Of a stretch of 64,000 nt of DNA, positions 41,451 to 54,291 are shown piece after piece. The position numbers and the translations under genes are program-made. The stretch lies in NCBI RefSeq assembly GCF_042453785.1, contig NC_091673.1, positions 751,501 to 815,500 on the forward strand, in the 5' to 3' direction. Within the stretch, counting starts at the first letter, position 1. Every line of letters starts with the position of its first letter. This stretch comes from Malus domestica (lineage: Eukaryota; Streptophyta; Magnoliopsida; Rosales; Rosaceae). The notes beneath the pieces were generated by a model. The model saw nothing but the letters and a program-made list of their open reading frames with translations, did not search any database and was not told the DNA's origin.

Positions 41451-44400
41451 TCAGTTACTGCAGAGAGCAATCGAAAGATTCAGATTAAGGCTCCGATTCC
41501 CGGAAGAAGAGGCGGAGCAGTCTTTGTAGTTAGACCTAGAGTAGGACGATGAGATTGCACCACTTAAGTCACTTGAAGAAGCATTACTCTTGTGGGAGGG
41601 GGGATGGTGTAACGAGAGGGACAGTGATAATTCACATTCACTGGCTTCGTCATCGTCTTTGGCATGTGCTCTTCCCGCCTCTTGTTTGGTGGTAACCTGG
41701 GGGAAGGACAATTAATTAAACACCATGTCAGTAGGTCACATTTAATTTTCAAAGAGATGCAGCAATGCTATATGAAAATGATTCAATGAGACAATGTCTA
41801 ACTGGGAACCGGAATGATTTACATATGCCTCTTAAGATGCTAGCAAATATTACATGTCGTATGTTTTACTTTTCTCATATTAGTCTGAGGTGACATTGTA
41901 GCGTTCACACAAGTCTCTCTCGCTCTAAACAGGTAAAAGGACGTTTTAATAATTTGAATTTACTGTTTAAGATAGAGGAGGGGACCTGTATCTATACGAA
42001 TCAGAATTGGACCACGGAATGTAAGAGTTTTTGCAGGCAAAACCAAAGAATTGTCCAACAACTTTTTTAGAATGTAGTTTATGTAAACGACAAGGCATGA
42101 AGAATAGGTGGACCTCGAAATTAAATAGGGTAGTATGGGATCATATATTTTTCAATGCCAAACCAGAGTCTGTTTTCTAAATGCTGCACCCCAACCACCT
42201 TTTCCTACATTAAACAAGGAAGACGAATGAATTGCACAAAAAAAACCAGAGATTTTAATCGAAGAATTGTGATTCGTTAGTAGATTAGCTAGATCTAAAA
42301 ACCGAAAATCATTTTCGCACTCATTTTCTCCATTTGCACGCCCCGTTTTCTCTCCGTCTATTCAATTTCATGACAGTAAATAAACCGGAGAATTTCCATA
42401 AAATAAAGAAGGGGACTAGTCTACTGAACACTTTCGAAAAGTAGAGAACTGTTTAGGCAAAGAGGTGACGCAGGTTGACTTAAAATAAATCATGCACATT
42501 ATTCCATCCATGCCCCCTCCCACCCTCTCTGTGGTCATAACTGGGCATGTCTGGATTTCCTGGTTGATACCAGAAAAGCAAGTAACAGCATTGCACACAA
42601 CTTATTAGTCATTTCAAAATCAAAATATTGAAATGCAGCTGGTAGAGAGAGAGAGAGAACCTTCAAGAACTCAGACTCTGGCAAAGCAAATTTGAAGGCT
42701 GAAGGGTGAGGATCCTCCTTTATTCCCAATGCCAGCATATAATCATCAAAAGAGTACGGATTTGAGACTCTCACATATATTCCTCCTTGGCTGCATTGCA
42801 TCTGCTGCTGCAGCTGCGAATTCTCTGATATGTTTGAACTCATCGTCTCGGTTCTTGCTGATGGGTAAATAGAATAAATAAAATAATAAAAAAGAAGAAT
42901 ATGTATTAAGGAACAAGAAAGCAACTTCCAGATAAAAGCAAAGATATCTCATGCAGTTCCTTTTTGTTTGTTTGTGATCACACGATTCACGCCATCTTTA
43001 TTTTGGGATTTTCAAATACGTTCCGCGAAATTCTATACATCGGGATTTTTCACCTCTTGTTCAGAAGATCAACGATCAAGATCTAAAGTTCAAAACTACC
43101 AATATATAAAATATAAGGGAACCTGAGTATTTTTCGCTTTATTATGCTTTTTCGACATTTCATCAAAACAAAAAATCCTTACTCCAAAAAGAAACCATAG
43201 ATAAAGTTGGAAAAATAAAAGATAGTGGATATAGCTGTGCCTGCATAGTACAAATTGGTAGCTGGTGGTGCAGGTGCAGGTGTAGCCTAACCTTTTTGAA
43301 CGGCGGGGGTTGCAGATGACCTGGGAATCGGATTCTCTGGTGGTTTGGAAGATGGGTAAAAGCTCAGACCATTTCCTTCTTCAACACACCCATCATCCTT
43401 GGCCTCTTCAAACGAATGTAGTTTTCTTGTTTGCACCCTATCTGTAATTTTATAAAATAAAATATCCAAAAAGTCAGAAACAAACCCAAAAGAGAGAGAA
43501 TACGTTCTTTAGAACAAAGTTTCAGGTTTCATGAGAAGTGCCAATACTAGAAGATCGTAAAGAAGAAACGTTCACTTTTGGTGTGAGCTGTTTGGGGCAT
43601 CAACTAAAAGTCGACTACAAACAATAAATATGTATTATTAAAGAAGGGGGGGGGGGGGGGGGGGGGGAAGATATATAACACATGAGGTGATGGTGCAGTT
43701 GCAGCTGAGTCCTCATATTTCATAAATTTATTCCATCGAGGGAGTTCATAACTCTGCAACTCTAGCTCCGGACACAACCCTTTACTGGAAAACTAATGGA
43801 CGGTCGAGAAACATACATGAGAATATAAAAAGATGAAAACTTTGACAAGAAATTGGCCAAAGTAAATTATGGGCATGTACAAAGATGAATACTACTTTTA
43901 CAATAAATCGGCCGACAAAAAGTAAGGGTATGCGAAAAGACGAAAACTTTGAATAAATCGGCAAAAATAAATCGATGGATATTTACCTTGTCTTCTAATC
44001 GGGTAGCCTTTCATGCTTCTATACATCTGATGATTAGAAGAAGGAGAAGGGAAACAAATTAATAAAAAGAAAGGAAGAAAAGTGTGAAAGCAAATGAATT
44101 TTTAACCTATCAGACAAACAAAAGCACTTTAGAAGAACTGGAGAAAAAAGCAAAAAGACCTGGAGATGGCTTTTGACATGAGAAATGGTGAGCCCTTTGA
44201 CATCCATGAACTGAAGAACAAGTTTTGGAGTAGCCTCTGCGCGAGAAAATAAAGAAAAAATTAAATAAAAACAATAAAATTTTCTATAAAAGAAACAAAA
44301 ATAGAAGGTGGGGTTTCGTAATTGCTCACTTCTATGGCCTCCGAGCCTTTCGATGGCCTGAAGAAAGCAGCGATGAAGCTCAGGAGTCCATCTCAAACGA

Positions 44401-44465
44401 GGCACCTTGGATCTCACATACTGCCTAACAGCGCCGTTCCTTGCACTGCAACTACTTGTAGTCAT
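41451..44465 (-). CDS. GARP/G2-like (MYB-SHLQMYR) transcription factor with EAR motifs
   Basis: Six exons, 44465-44330, 44236-44160, 44026-43987, 43441-43292, 42857-42661 and 41696-41451, join in frame to 281 aa. Residues 20-74 form the single GARP MYB-like domain: VPRLRWTPELHRCFLQAIER, KATPKLVLQFMDVKG and the hallmark SHLQMYR. A variable acidic/Ser-rich middle follows. The C terminus has two LxLxL motifs, LSLSLSL (about 223-229) and LNLNL (about 270-274), the EAR signature that recruits TOPLESS-type co-repressors, so it is probably a nuclear repressor. It fits the At1g14600/At2g02060-type Myb family group as I remember it. All splice sites are GT-AG and no lesion is seen. Intron 4 contains a 22-base G run that will trouble sequencing. 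A GA-rich leader (44737-44753) lies upstream. Confidence 0.88.
43646..43667. repeat. Poly-G tract (22 bases)
   Basis: Uninterrupted run of 22 G within an intron of the GARP gene. The true length is uncertain in any assembly. Confidence 0.8.
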
Positions 44466-45130
44466 TTTTTTTCCTCAAATTCGCTTCTTTTGCCTTCAAA
44501 AGTCCAAACTTTCCCAGCCACCTGGGTCTTCCCCAAATCCCTTGAAAAAACTCCTTGCAACCTTCACACCCTCAGGATCGGCGTGGAGACCAGAACGAAA
44601 CGGCGTCGTTCCGGGTTGGTCTTCTCTTTAAAAAGTTCAAAGCCGTTGAAAGTGTGTGTGTTGGTCACAGCAGAGACTGAGGACGGCATTTAAAAAGAAG
44701 AGGAATTTAAAGCCAATATCTCATAGAGGAGGGAGAGAGAGAGAGAGAGAGAGAGATCACGAGAAAAAGATAAGACGAGCTGGGAAGCTCTGTAAATTCC
44801 TTAAAGAGTCTGATAATACCTATTTGCTATTGCTACAACTGCTGGTATTCCCTAGCCTGCCTCCCCTGCTAATCGTTCCAGTACTATTCTATCCATTACC
44901 CACCCCCTTCTCTCTCCTCTCTCTCTCTCTCTCCCCTGCTGCTTCTGCTGCTGCCTGCGCCTTCTGTTTATTTCTTGCACACCTTCCTTGCACCCACTGG
45001 CAACCAAAATATTAATAATAAACTTATAGAATCGAAAAATACAGAAAATTCTCTCTCTCTCTCTCTCTCAATACGCATCACACTCACTCACGAGCTTCTG
45101 AACCCTTCTTCTTCTCTCTAAATTATTACC
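44466..45130 (-). promoter_or_regulatory. 5' region of the GARP gene
   Basis: Pyrimidine-rich when read on the plus strand from about 44890 (several CT runs at 44915-44935 and 45050-45069), with a GA run at 44737-44753. Such runs are common in plant 5' leaders. No unambiguous TATA box or start site was fixed. Confidence 0.35.
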
Positions 45131-47031
45131 CCTATACAAATAGGGAGGATGTGCTACAACTGCTTCGCTTTGACCTTTTTCTTTCTCTCTCTTCTTTCTC
45201 TCTCATGAATTCTATGGTTCTGATCATATACGCCAACGTCGTCATGATACAAAAAGCCCCGCCATGAAATAATTATTTTCATTTACCCGACCCAAATAAC
45301 AAAAAGAAGAAAATAAATCATTGTTTATTTGTCTTTCTCCCTAATATTTCTCTGTCCTTCTGTATTCCCCTCGACACTCGACAGTCTCTTTTTATTTTCC
45401 GAAGTCAAATACTTAGAAACTATATCACGTGTACGGGGTAGAAAAAAACTGAAAAGTATTCAGATACATGAAAAAAAATTTTGCCCTACACATGCACATG
45501 CGAAGGGATAAGGAACTTAAGTCCAAAGTACTGGGATCAGTTATTATGTTGTTTGTTGTCTTTGGCGAGGCCCGCATGGGCCGTCCTTGCGAAACATCTC
45601 TCTTCGGGATGGCCATGCTCCCTTAAACCCTAAACCAACTAACCGAGTACAAATTTTGCATGCCTTCCATGATAAAATAGAAAGTAAAAAATTGGTTTAT
45701 TTCTCTTCACAAATTATTTTTTTTCATGAAAAAAATTTATTTTACATTTTTGCTTTGGAATGACACACTTATTGTGATCTGAATAAAGATACATTTTGAT
45801 ACGACTGTCTAATTTAAAAAGCTTTAGTATCGTATAAAACAACATGGAATTAGTTGAGACTCAGAATGTAAAAGTTACTATGCTTATGTAAAATATGCAT
45901 CATAAATGACGTGGTTGAATATCTCTATCTACAATTTTTTTTTTCTTGCAAGTAACCTAACCTCTTTGTACAACATTATTGAATGTCTTCCTTCCTTTGT
46001 TTTTTTGTTTAAAAAAAGTTCAGAAGGAGATCTGGCTACTCTCACCACCAACACTACGGCATGCCCACAACCTCAATCCGGAAGGACTTACGCGTGACAC
46101 TTAACTGTTAGCTATCACCGATATGGATTTACATCTGAGTTAAAGATCGCGCACCAATAAAATGGCTAACAGTAGAGATTAAACTTGAATTAGAGATGAA
46201 CAATACGCATGTCCTTACCAACTTAACCAACCTGGACCGTAAAAGTCCTCCTTCCCTTTGTTTTTCTTTATGGGTAAGTTGAAATCGAATGATTGAATTG
46301 AAGTAAATGAACCGACTTGAAATTTTGAATCAATAATATACAACGCTAGGTCCCCTCTTATAAATGGGTTGGCAGCATTTAACGATAAAGCATAAAAATA
46401 TGTATGTCCCTTTATAAAATGAAAAAATAAAAAATAAACTAAAATACTCAGCATGGCAATATGAATGGCATGATGGCAATTTGTTAATTTGGTTCATGAT
46501 TGGAGGGTAAAATTCCATTTAAGTTCATTAGTGGTTAAATCAATGAAGGATTAATATGTAACACAAATGAAAATATTTTAGATCCGACATCTGAATCACG
46601 TGGCCGTGTACACTTTAGACACAAAATTCCCTATAGCCCAGCACCTCTTGTTTTGAGACCAACAATTACCACAGGTAATGACCGTGCTCCCCTCTCACAC
46701 CACTCCCATGACCTAGCACCTCCGGATTTCCCACACAATAATCTCTCCAACTTGAAGGGGTTATGGTTGGTCACTTGAAAGGTATAGGACAAAGTACCCT
46801 AACCATTTTTCAATGTGTCTGCAGCTACAGAGGTCGAGCCATATATAGTTATTATCTAAATGGTAAATTAATGTTATGACATTATTATTAGTATACAGCT
46901 TCCTGCGTTTAGGCATTAGAGAATACAGTAACAGAGGTAAAGAGAGATGAGTACATATATATATATGTCTGATTTAGGTTTTTTTTTTTCAATCACTTTA
47001 GGTTTGCCTGCATGTCGAGATTCATACCCTT

Positions 47032-47064
<33 letters not shown>

Positions 47065-47976
47065 ATATGTATAAAGATGAATATATACATATATTGTCTG
47101 AAATGGTCAAAGCCTAACACTCTTTATTACTACTGTGTTTCCTGTTGTATTAACTGTTGCATCCGCTGATGAGGACTTTATGTCGAAATCCAAACATTTT
47201 ACAGTCAACCAGATCATGCCAGGAAGGCAAAAGAAGAAGGTATACATACGTATCCCAACCCTAGAGAAATATGCACCGTCCACCGTACTTTTTTTAACGT
47301 GAGAAATACGGATGTCGATGAAGAATCAAGGGTTGTGATTGCGAGAAAGGACAATACATAGAGTGTGGATGATGAGTTAATTTTCTGTATATCGAATCGA
47401 ATCAAATTTCACGCATGGGAGAAGGAAGAAGGAAGAAGAAGCAGGTGGTTTTCTAAGGTCAAGCTTCAGTCATACATCAGTGTCATATTCTCCTTCGAAC
47501 CTCTAGTTGTGTGCAGCCATAGCTAGCAAAGGCCTAATTTTATGATAATTATGGTAGTACTTTACTGACAAATTTTATGGTATTAATCCCAATTTTTTGG
47601 CAAGTATATGATATTAGTTAACTAGGTCCGATTTCTAATTTTAAAAATACTTTAGTTGTTCTGATTCGGAGGTCCCGGAATTTTCAGAACCTAAATTCTA
47701 GTTGTCAAAGCTTACACAGTTAGAGGCAACATTCGTGTTTACTTTGTATGTGCTTTTGAATTTTCGATCATCAAATCTAATAAATTAAAAAAAATTATGA
47801 CAAAAATTAAGTAATGTGCGAAAAATAAAAAACCACTCGTTTTGTTTACCAAATATCAATTTTCTCTGTTGCAGTAATACTCCTCAACTTTTTCTTTATT
47901 GGTATTTCTACTCAATTTTGCAGTAATTAGCAAAGGTGCCTCATGTTCCTGTCTGACTGTGGACGACAGTTTTGTA
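45131..47976. other. Intergenic, no gene seen
   Basis: No coding frame with family resemblance and no element with clear ends. Contains short (GT)n/(TA)n runs at 47033-47063. The many small frames here have no supporting codon pattern. Confidence 0.45.
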
Positions 47977-47985
47977 CCCTCTTTA

Positions 47986-48184
47986 GGGCATGGATCCTCT
48001 CCGAATTCAATTGTCCTAATCTTAAGGATTAATAAATCCGGACCATTGAAATTTGATCCAACGGTTAAAGTTATTATAACTTTTATAGCATGTCCCTATT
48101 TGTAGCCGTTAGATCAAATTTCAATATTCTAGATTTATTGATCCCTAAGATTAGGACAATTGAATTCGGAGAGGATCCATGTCC
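47986..48184. mobile_element. Mutator-type MITE with 9-bp target duplication
   Basis: 199-bp fold-back element: left arm GGGCATGGATCCTCTCCGAA then TTCAATTGTCCTAATCTTA, right arm its near-perfect complement ending GGAGAGGATCCATGTCC. A perfect 9-bp duplication CCCTCTTTA flanks it (47977-47985 and 48185-48193). It has the same length and arm layout as the element at 36497-36695, so the two probably belong to one group. Confidence 0.85.
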
Positions 48185-48193
48185 CCCTCTTTA

Positions 48194-49703
48194 ATATCAT
48201 GGCTCTGTGCCTCAATGTTAAATAAAGATACGCGCCCTCGTACGTATATACACGTTCTTACCAAAACTGCAACCCGGGCTTTTAATACTTTTTTATTTAT
48301 TTTTTAGCGACAGAAAATAACAACTTTCTGTCCTAGCCGGAGTTTGAATATGATGCTTTTGGGCGTAGGGGGGTGGCGATGCGATGCACAAGGGAGGCTA
48401 CCGTACTCGAGTTTTCAACGTAGGGTGGCTAAATTAGGTCTGGGAGTATGATATGCTTAAAAATTAGGAGTTAGGACAAATATCTTTTCTTATTCTTTTG
48501 CCCTTTTATTTTCTGGTCAGCAAAGGAATAAAGATTAATATTCAAAAATCTAATAGACAGTTGATTTACTATCAATGAATTAAGACGAGTTAATATTTCA
48601 CATCGTTCCTGTTTGAATTAGGTAGTTGATGAGAACATTGTGTCCGACTGTCGGCCATCTTTCATTTAAGTTCGATCAAGATGGGAAGGAAGGCTTCGAA
48701 TTCGAAACAATACAAAAAAAAAGTTGAGATTCCATCACAAAATCATTAGCAATATATAAAATTCTTATAAGTTTATGTAAGATCCATTCTGACATCAATA
48801 AGAAATTTATTCTCAATAAAACTGAAGAAGAAAGTCATATACATTAGACCAATCAACCATTTACATAACAATTGGTAGTACAAAAAAAAAGGGTCGAGGA
48901 AAAATCATGATTTATATGGGGTGGTGTTATTCACATATCCAACTTTACCTCTTACATACCCATCTCGATTTCCGAATTCTGATCAAATTAATTGTAGAAT
49001 ATCAATAATTAAAGTTAATAAGGATGTGTCAAAAATAAAAACGGTGTATGCATAACCATTCCTTTACATATCGATATAAAGACAAACATCACACAATATT
49101 TATTCTTCTTGTATTCGTATAAATATGTGTCAGAATATATCAATGGAAATTCCTCTGGTCTGTTCCCCTTGATGTTAAATATGTATATGAATGAATATAA
49201 AAGAATTAATATTTGTATGAGACTTTGTAGACTGATGAAAGATATATATGAAATATAAATAAATACACACACACACACAAACACACACACGATATTTCCA
49301 ACCAAACGACAACTCTCCACGTACACGAACGTCTATAATTCTTTCTTTGTTCATCGACCTTTCTTTGTCTCAACTCTTAACGTGCGTTATGCATGTTCCT
49401 CCGACTGGAGCATTCAAACCCCTTTCCAGCAGATCCCAAGGATCTCCAAAGGCAAATTAAGCTCATGAGTTTTCAAAATCAAGCTTTAGTTTTCAGTGTT
49501 TGGTTTTTTGTTTTAATTTTCAAACTCTCGTATCTCAAACTCTTGTCGCATCATTTCAATTGAAGAAATAAAATTAGATCATTGTATTTTTAAAATTCAA
49601 GGAAAATAAAGGTATTGGCCAGATACAAAATAGAAGGAGCCACTATTAATGTAATTTCAGCAAAAAAAAAAGAAGAAAATATTAACGTAATAGGCAGTTT
49701 TGG

Positions 49704-49750
<47 letters not shown>

Positions 49751-50589
49751 CTGTATAGTGTTTGTCAATGGCAGGGCACAGTACGATAATGATGGAAAGG
49801 TCAGAGAGGAAGAAAGGAATGATGGAAATTCCTGCGCAAATGGAATGATGCATACGGCAAAAGCATGTCCAGATCCACAGACGACCAAAGCCGACCACCA
49901 GGCACCAACTAATTCTTTTATCGTTTTTATTTTTTGCTATAATACATGAATATTATTATATCTGTGATTTCTGAAGTTCTTGCAGCAGCAACAGTAGCAG
50001 GACAAAATGAACTTATTATATTCTCTTGTGGCTGTATTTTTCCTATCAATTTGTGTAGCAAGCATGCAGGTAAAAACCAAGGGGCAAAATCCAAAAAAAC
50101 TTTCAAGAAGATGAAAAACTTAAAAAGGTGAGATTGGTGAAAGACAAAAAATGAGACTGTGAAGTGGGGAGGTGGCTTCGAGGACGCCGGTATATTTGGC
50201 GTATGCAGGTAAACATAAATTTGCCTTGAACAGTGTGTAATGTTTGTATATATATGTGCATTTATACGTATATGGATGTCATTGTGCATGGATGCATGCA
50301 TGTGAATGTGGATCTCTCCCTCCGGTAAAAATTGTAAAAGGGGTAACAACCTTTGGATGTCATTGTGCATTGAACCTTTAGGTTTTGAAATTGTTTAAAT
50401 TTATACTTTTTTTTTTTGTTAACTGGAAACTTCATTACCAGGGCTGTCAGTCAAACTTACAAACGCCTACAAGAGGCAAGCAACATAAAGCATAAATATA
50501 AAACATAAGGTAGTGGAGGGGTACAGAAGGATAAGACGCTACAACAAATGCTAAAGTGTCGCTCTCTACACTACCTATTACAGAAAATT
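48194..50589. other. Intergenic, no gene seen
   Basis: AT-rich sequence with (AC)n near 49264-49290 and adjoining (CT)n(TA)n at 49707-49745. The longer frames on both strands between 49590 and 50370 are low in complexity and unrecognised. Confidence 0.45.
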
Positions 50590-51905
50590 AAGAAAGACAT
50601 GGTAGACCGTCATTGTTGAGAACATGAACCAATGAAGCTGGAGGGCGGTTTGCCCATGTGAAGTCGCACATCTCCATATTCCTACTTGACACCAAACGGT
50701 CTGCCGTCATGTTGGCCAATCTTGGGATACAAGATCAGCGGCATGCTTGAAAAGATTCCCTAATTCTCCGAATTTTGGTCAGGGAAGGGAATGCCTCCCA
50801 GCAGCCAAATTTTGAAGAGTCCCTCAAACAGTCAATACTCTCCTCTGAATCGGATTCAACAATTACCATATCCATGACCAGAGAGATGGCAAACTCGTAA
50901 CCACTGAGGATTGCCAAAGCTTCAGCCGCAACCACACACGGAGCCCTGATTCGTTACCTCCTTGCCGCAACGGACAGTCCGTCAGAATTCTGTGCAACAA
51001 CTCCAGCAAACCCATCACCATTGGCAGCGGTCCAGCTTGCATCCACATTAACCTTAACAAATGGAGAGCAGGGAGGAAGCCACCGGGTCGTGGCCTGCAC
51101 ATTCCATTCCGTAGTTGGTTCACCGTGGGTCGACAAGAGGCCTCCAAGAACGAGCCAACGGACACGGAGACAACAAGAATAACCCGCTGCGGGTATATGG
51201 CCCTCTGGTTGAATAGGAGATTACGGGCTGGTTTGGTATTGTTGTGCTTTGAAAAAAAGCTGCTGTGAAAATAAGCGACTGTGCTGTGAGAATAAGCGGC
51301 TGTGAAATAAATCAGCAGAGTGTTTGATAAACTTTTTTGTAAAAGTGCTTTTGGAAAAAAAAAGCAGTCTAATAGTAGGTCTTTTCATTAAAGAAGCATT
51401 GTAGCTCCATGTGCTTTGAAAAAAAACCAGTTTTCCAAAGCTACAAATAGCAGCTTCAGCTTTTTCCTTTGATTTCAGCTTATTCTCACAGCAGCTTCCA
51501 AAATAAGCCCTTTTTTTTCAGTTTACCAAACACCTAAAATCCTCACAGTTTTTTTTCATGGGTGCTTTTTTTTAAGCATCTCACTCCCAAACTAGGTCTA
51601 CACCTGGCCTTCCAGATGTGCCAGCATGTAAAAGCAACTTGCGACAAAAACCTTTTCATTTCCAACTTCGACCCAAAGTAGAATTAATGAGGGAAGAAAG
51701 CCAATTCACCAGAGTGGATATTCCGTCACTATTGATTCTGTAGTTTAAAGGTCCTCCAAACCTAACAGTCTCCACCCATGGGCATAAAAGTAGCATATGC
51801 TCCACGAATTCCTCTTAAGCATTGCAGATAGGGCAGGAGGTTGGTGAGGGGGAGGACCTCCGTTTGTATAGATCAGCCATGGTTAGCATTGCCCGCTGTA
51901 AAGCC
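50590..51905 (-). pseudogene. LINE-type zf-RVT plus RNase H remnant, split by a MITE
   Basis: The minus strand reads a zinc-binding reverse-transcriptase-associated segment first (SPTSCPICNA, then EEFVEHMLLLCPWVETVRFG, about 51870-51750). An RNase H domain follows: VKVNVDASW...GFAGVVAQNSDG (about 51070-50980), EALAILSGYEFAISL and DMVIVESDSEESIDCLRDSS (about 50920-50820). The acidic residues expected in RNase H are visible (D in NVDAS, E in EALA, D in ESDS). Stops and frameshifts break it, and the MITE at 51235-51592 interrupts the connecting segment. This is the C-terminal part of a plant non-LTR element or a derived orphan domain; no reverse transcriptase core is in the window. Confidence 0.72.
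51235..51592. mobile_element. MITE, second copy of the GGGCTGGTTTGG family
   Basis: 358 bp, about 90 % like 30774-31132 by eye, with an extra short duplicated phrase near 51262-51302 (GCTGTGA(A/G)AATAAGCG). The right terminus stops at CTCCCAAAC, lacking the last bases of the other copy. The TTA duplication is not intact. It lies inside the LINE remnant. Confidence 0.75.
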
Positions 51906-52198
51906 CGCCATTATTTGAGCGCTCATTCTCTATATTGATGAGTTTTTTTTTTTTTACATGCAACGACAAATAAGTTAAACTCTTACATGGTTACCACAAC
52001 AACAAAATGTAAATGGTACAAATTTGCCACACAGGCAATAGAGGTGAAAAATCTAAGAATAGAAGCACGCATAACACCGCTGCTAAAAGCGAAGTCACAT
52101 TAAACCACCGCTGAAACAGTGGAGCCACAACAAACTCACCAGAGCGATACAACCCCGTTGAGCGTCAACACAAAACAGAAGTTGAATACACGCCGACC

Positions 52199-52241
<43 letters not shown>
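51906..52241. other. Intergenic, ends in (TA)n
   Basis: No gene. A 40-bp (TA)n run at about 52202-52241 abuts the fold-back element that follows. Confidence 0.45.
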
Positions 52242-52244
<3 letters not shown>

Positions 52245-52451
52245 AATTGCTTAAGGGGAGGGATCCTCATTTTTTTGAAAAAATGGGGACACGCTCCCCA
52301 CCGTTGGATTTAAATTAAATGAAATCCTGTGGTTGAGATTCTATGGCCTGTGTTTTAATCTCAACCACACAATTTCATTAAAGTCAATCTAACAGTGGGG
52401 AGTGTGTCCCCATTTTTTTTGAAAAAATGGGGATCCCTCCCCTTAAGCTCC

Positions 52452-52455
<4 letters not shown>
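52242..52455. mobile_element. Fold-back MITE inserted in a (TA)n run
   Basis: Left arm GCTTAAGGGGAGGGATCC, then TTTTTTGAAAAAATGGGGACA; right arm the complement, ending GGATCCCTCCCCTTAAGC. The arms extend over about 70 bp. (TA)n lies on both sides, so the target was TA-rich and the duplication cannot be measured. This may be a TA-targeting element. Confidence 0.72.
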
Positions 52456-52485
<30 letters not shown>

Positions 52486-54195
52486 TATTCATCATGTCCA
52501 AACAGTCAATCAGACTGAAAGCAAAAGTTGTATACAATTTCGATATCTTATGATTGAACATGAGAAAATTAAAACTTTGAAACTCATCTCGAAGTTAATC
52601 CCAAATCTGGATAGTTTAAATTGTAGTTAGCCTAGTTGTAAATTAAAACAAGGGTTATACTTTAAGTTAACTAAAGAGGAGAGAAGAGAGAATATTGTGT
52701 TTCTGCATCTGGTATTGGTGATTCACTACTCTACTAGGTAAATAGTGTGTTACCGTACTGCTTCTGGCTGCTGGAGTTTACTTTTCGTGGATTAGGGTTA
52801 GGATATTTATTTTATTTTAATTTTTGGTGAAAGGATTAGTTAGGGTTTTATTTAATTTAGGAAATGAATGATGAGTGTCGTGACGTCGTCCATCGCCGGG
52901 CTAATTGACGTAGTAGACTAATAAGACTACGCCTGTGTCTGCAATTTGCCGCCGTGCCAAGTTTTATTTACATTACAAGGAACCAGTCGACCCAGCACTC
53001 ATGGTCTAGGGAATTAATGAAGAATGATTGAAGAAAGGTTCCCACCATCTTGACTTTTCACTTTATGTATAAAGCCCAAAGGTCTCGAATTGCTAAGTAG
53101 AAAGTTTGAATGATAGTGTTGCTTTATCTTACGAGGGTTCAAAGTATTTCGAGACTTCATTATTTTATTTTTTTTTAATACCAGGAAAATAGTTATATAT
53201 TATATGTCATCACAGGAGAACGATTATCTTCGAGTTTTTAAGTACTTTGGAATTGATTTTTTCCGGATAGATCCTTCGGATTCTTCAATAATATATCACT
53301 ATATCTAAACAGGATGACTATAACTATGTTAGGAAAACGATTTGTCTAACTGTAGCTTAGGAATTTCGAGCCTTCAACATTTTATGTCCACACAGAATTT
53401 TAAACGACGGCAATATATCGTGGTTGTTCCAAAATAACACTCAACCTTTTTTAACAAGTATTTGTTTCGGACAATATACTGAAATATGTAACGTAAATAT
53501 TATTAAGTAACATGTGTCACTATCTAATGTGGTTGATTAGTGACTGTGGCTTCATCCGTGATGCATTGGGTTTAGACTTTTTAGAATTGATTAAGCAATT
53601 TATTAGTAGTTAAGTGGTCCTAAATCTCTACTTTGCTATTGTATAAATAGCGTATGTGCTATCTCGTATAAATTTAATCATTCATTTAAACACAATACAC
53701 AACAACTATTACATCACTTTCTCTCTCTAAACTCTCTCTAATTCATCTTTCACACCGTCCATCTCTCTTTATTTTTCTCAATACCTTCCAGATGTACGTA
53801 GTTAACACTGTTACAGTATATAGTTTTTAAACAAGTCATAGTGTACGTGAACGAAATCATCATATGAAGGAGAAAATATATGGAAAGAAGCCATGCATCA
53901 TCTAACTTCTTTTACGTTTAACTATGTTCTTCTTTCTTTCCAAACGATTATCCATTGCTGGGTTCACACATGTTGAGCACGGTGCATGGAAGTCAAAGAC
54001 AGCCGCAATCAAATGCCATATATTCACCGCCCTTGACATGGAACACTTGAAAGTTGAAATCATATGATTAAATTTGGAGAAATATACATTTATTATATTA
54101 TTATAATCATCACTTATATCATCTCTTTAATAGAAATAATGCGTGCCAGCACATGTAGTTCAAATTTCTATTAAATAAATAGTACAAAAGAAAGT

Positions 54196-54291
54196 ACAAA
54201 TTAACATGTAATAAGGGCAGCATTTATGTTAAATTTATACACTACAAATTAATATGTAATAAGGGCAGCATTTATGTTAAATTTATACACT
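54196..54291. repeat. 48-bp tandem duplication
   Basis: ACAAATTAACATGTAATAAG.. repeated once with one visible difference (AACATG versus AATATG). Confidence 0.8.

Noticed and set aside
53487..53815. Possible second solo LTR (TGTAACG ... CTGTTACA) with TATAAATA
   Set aside because: Flanking 5-mers AAATA and GTATA do not match and no related copy is in the window. Left as a promoter-like stretch in the intergenic entry.
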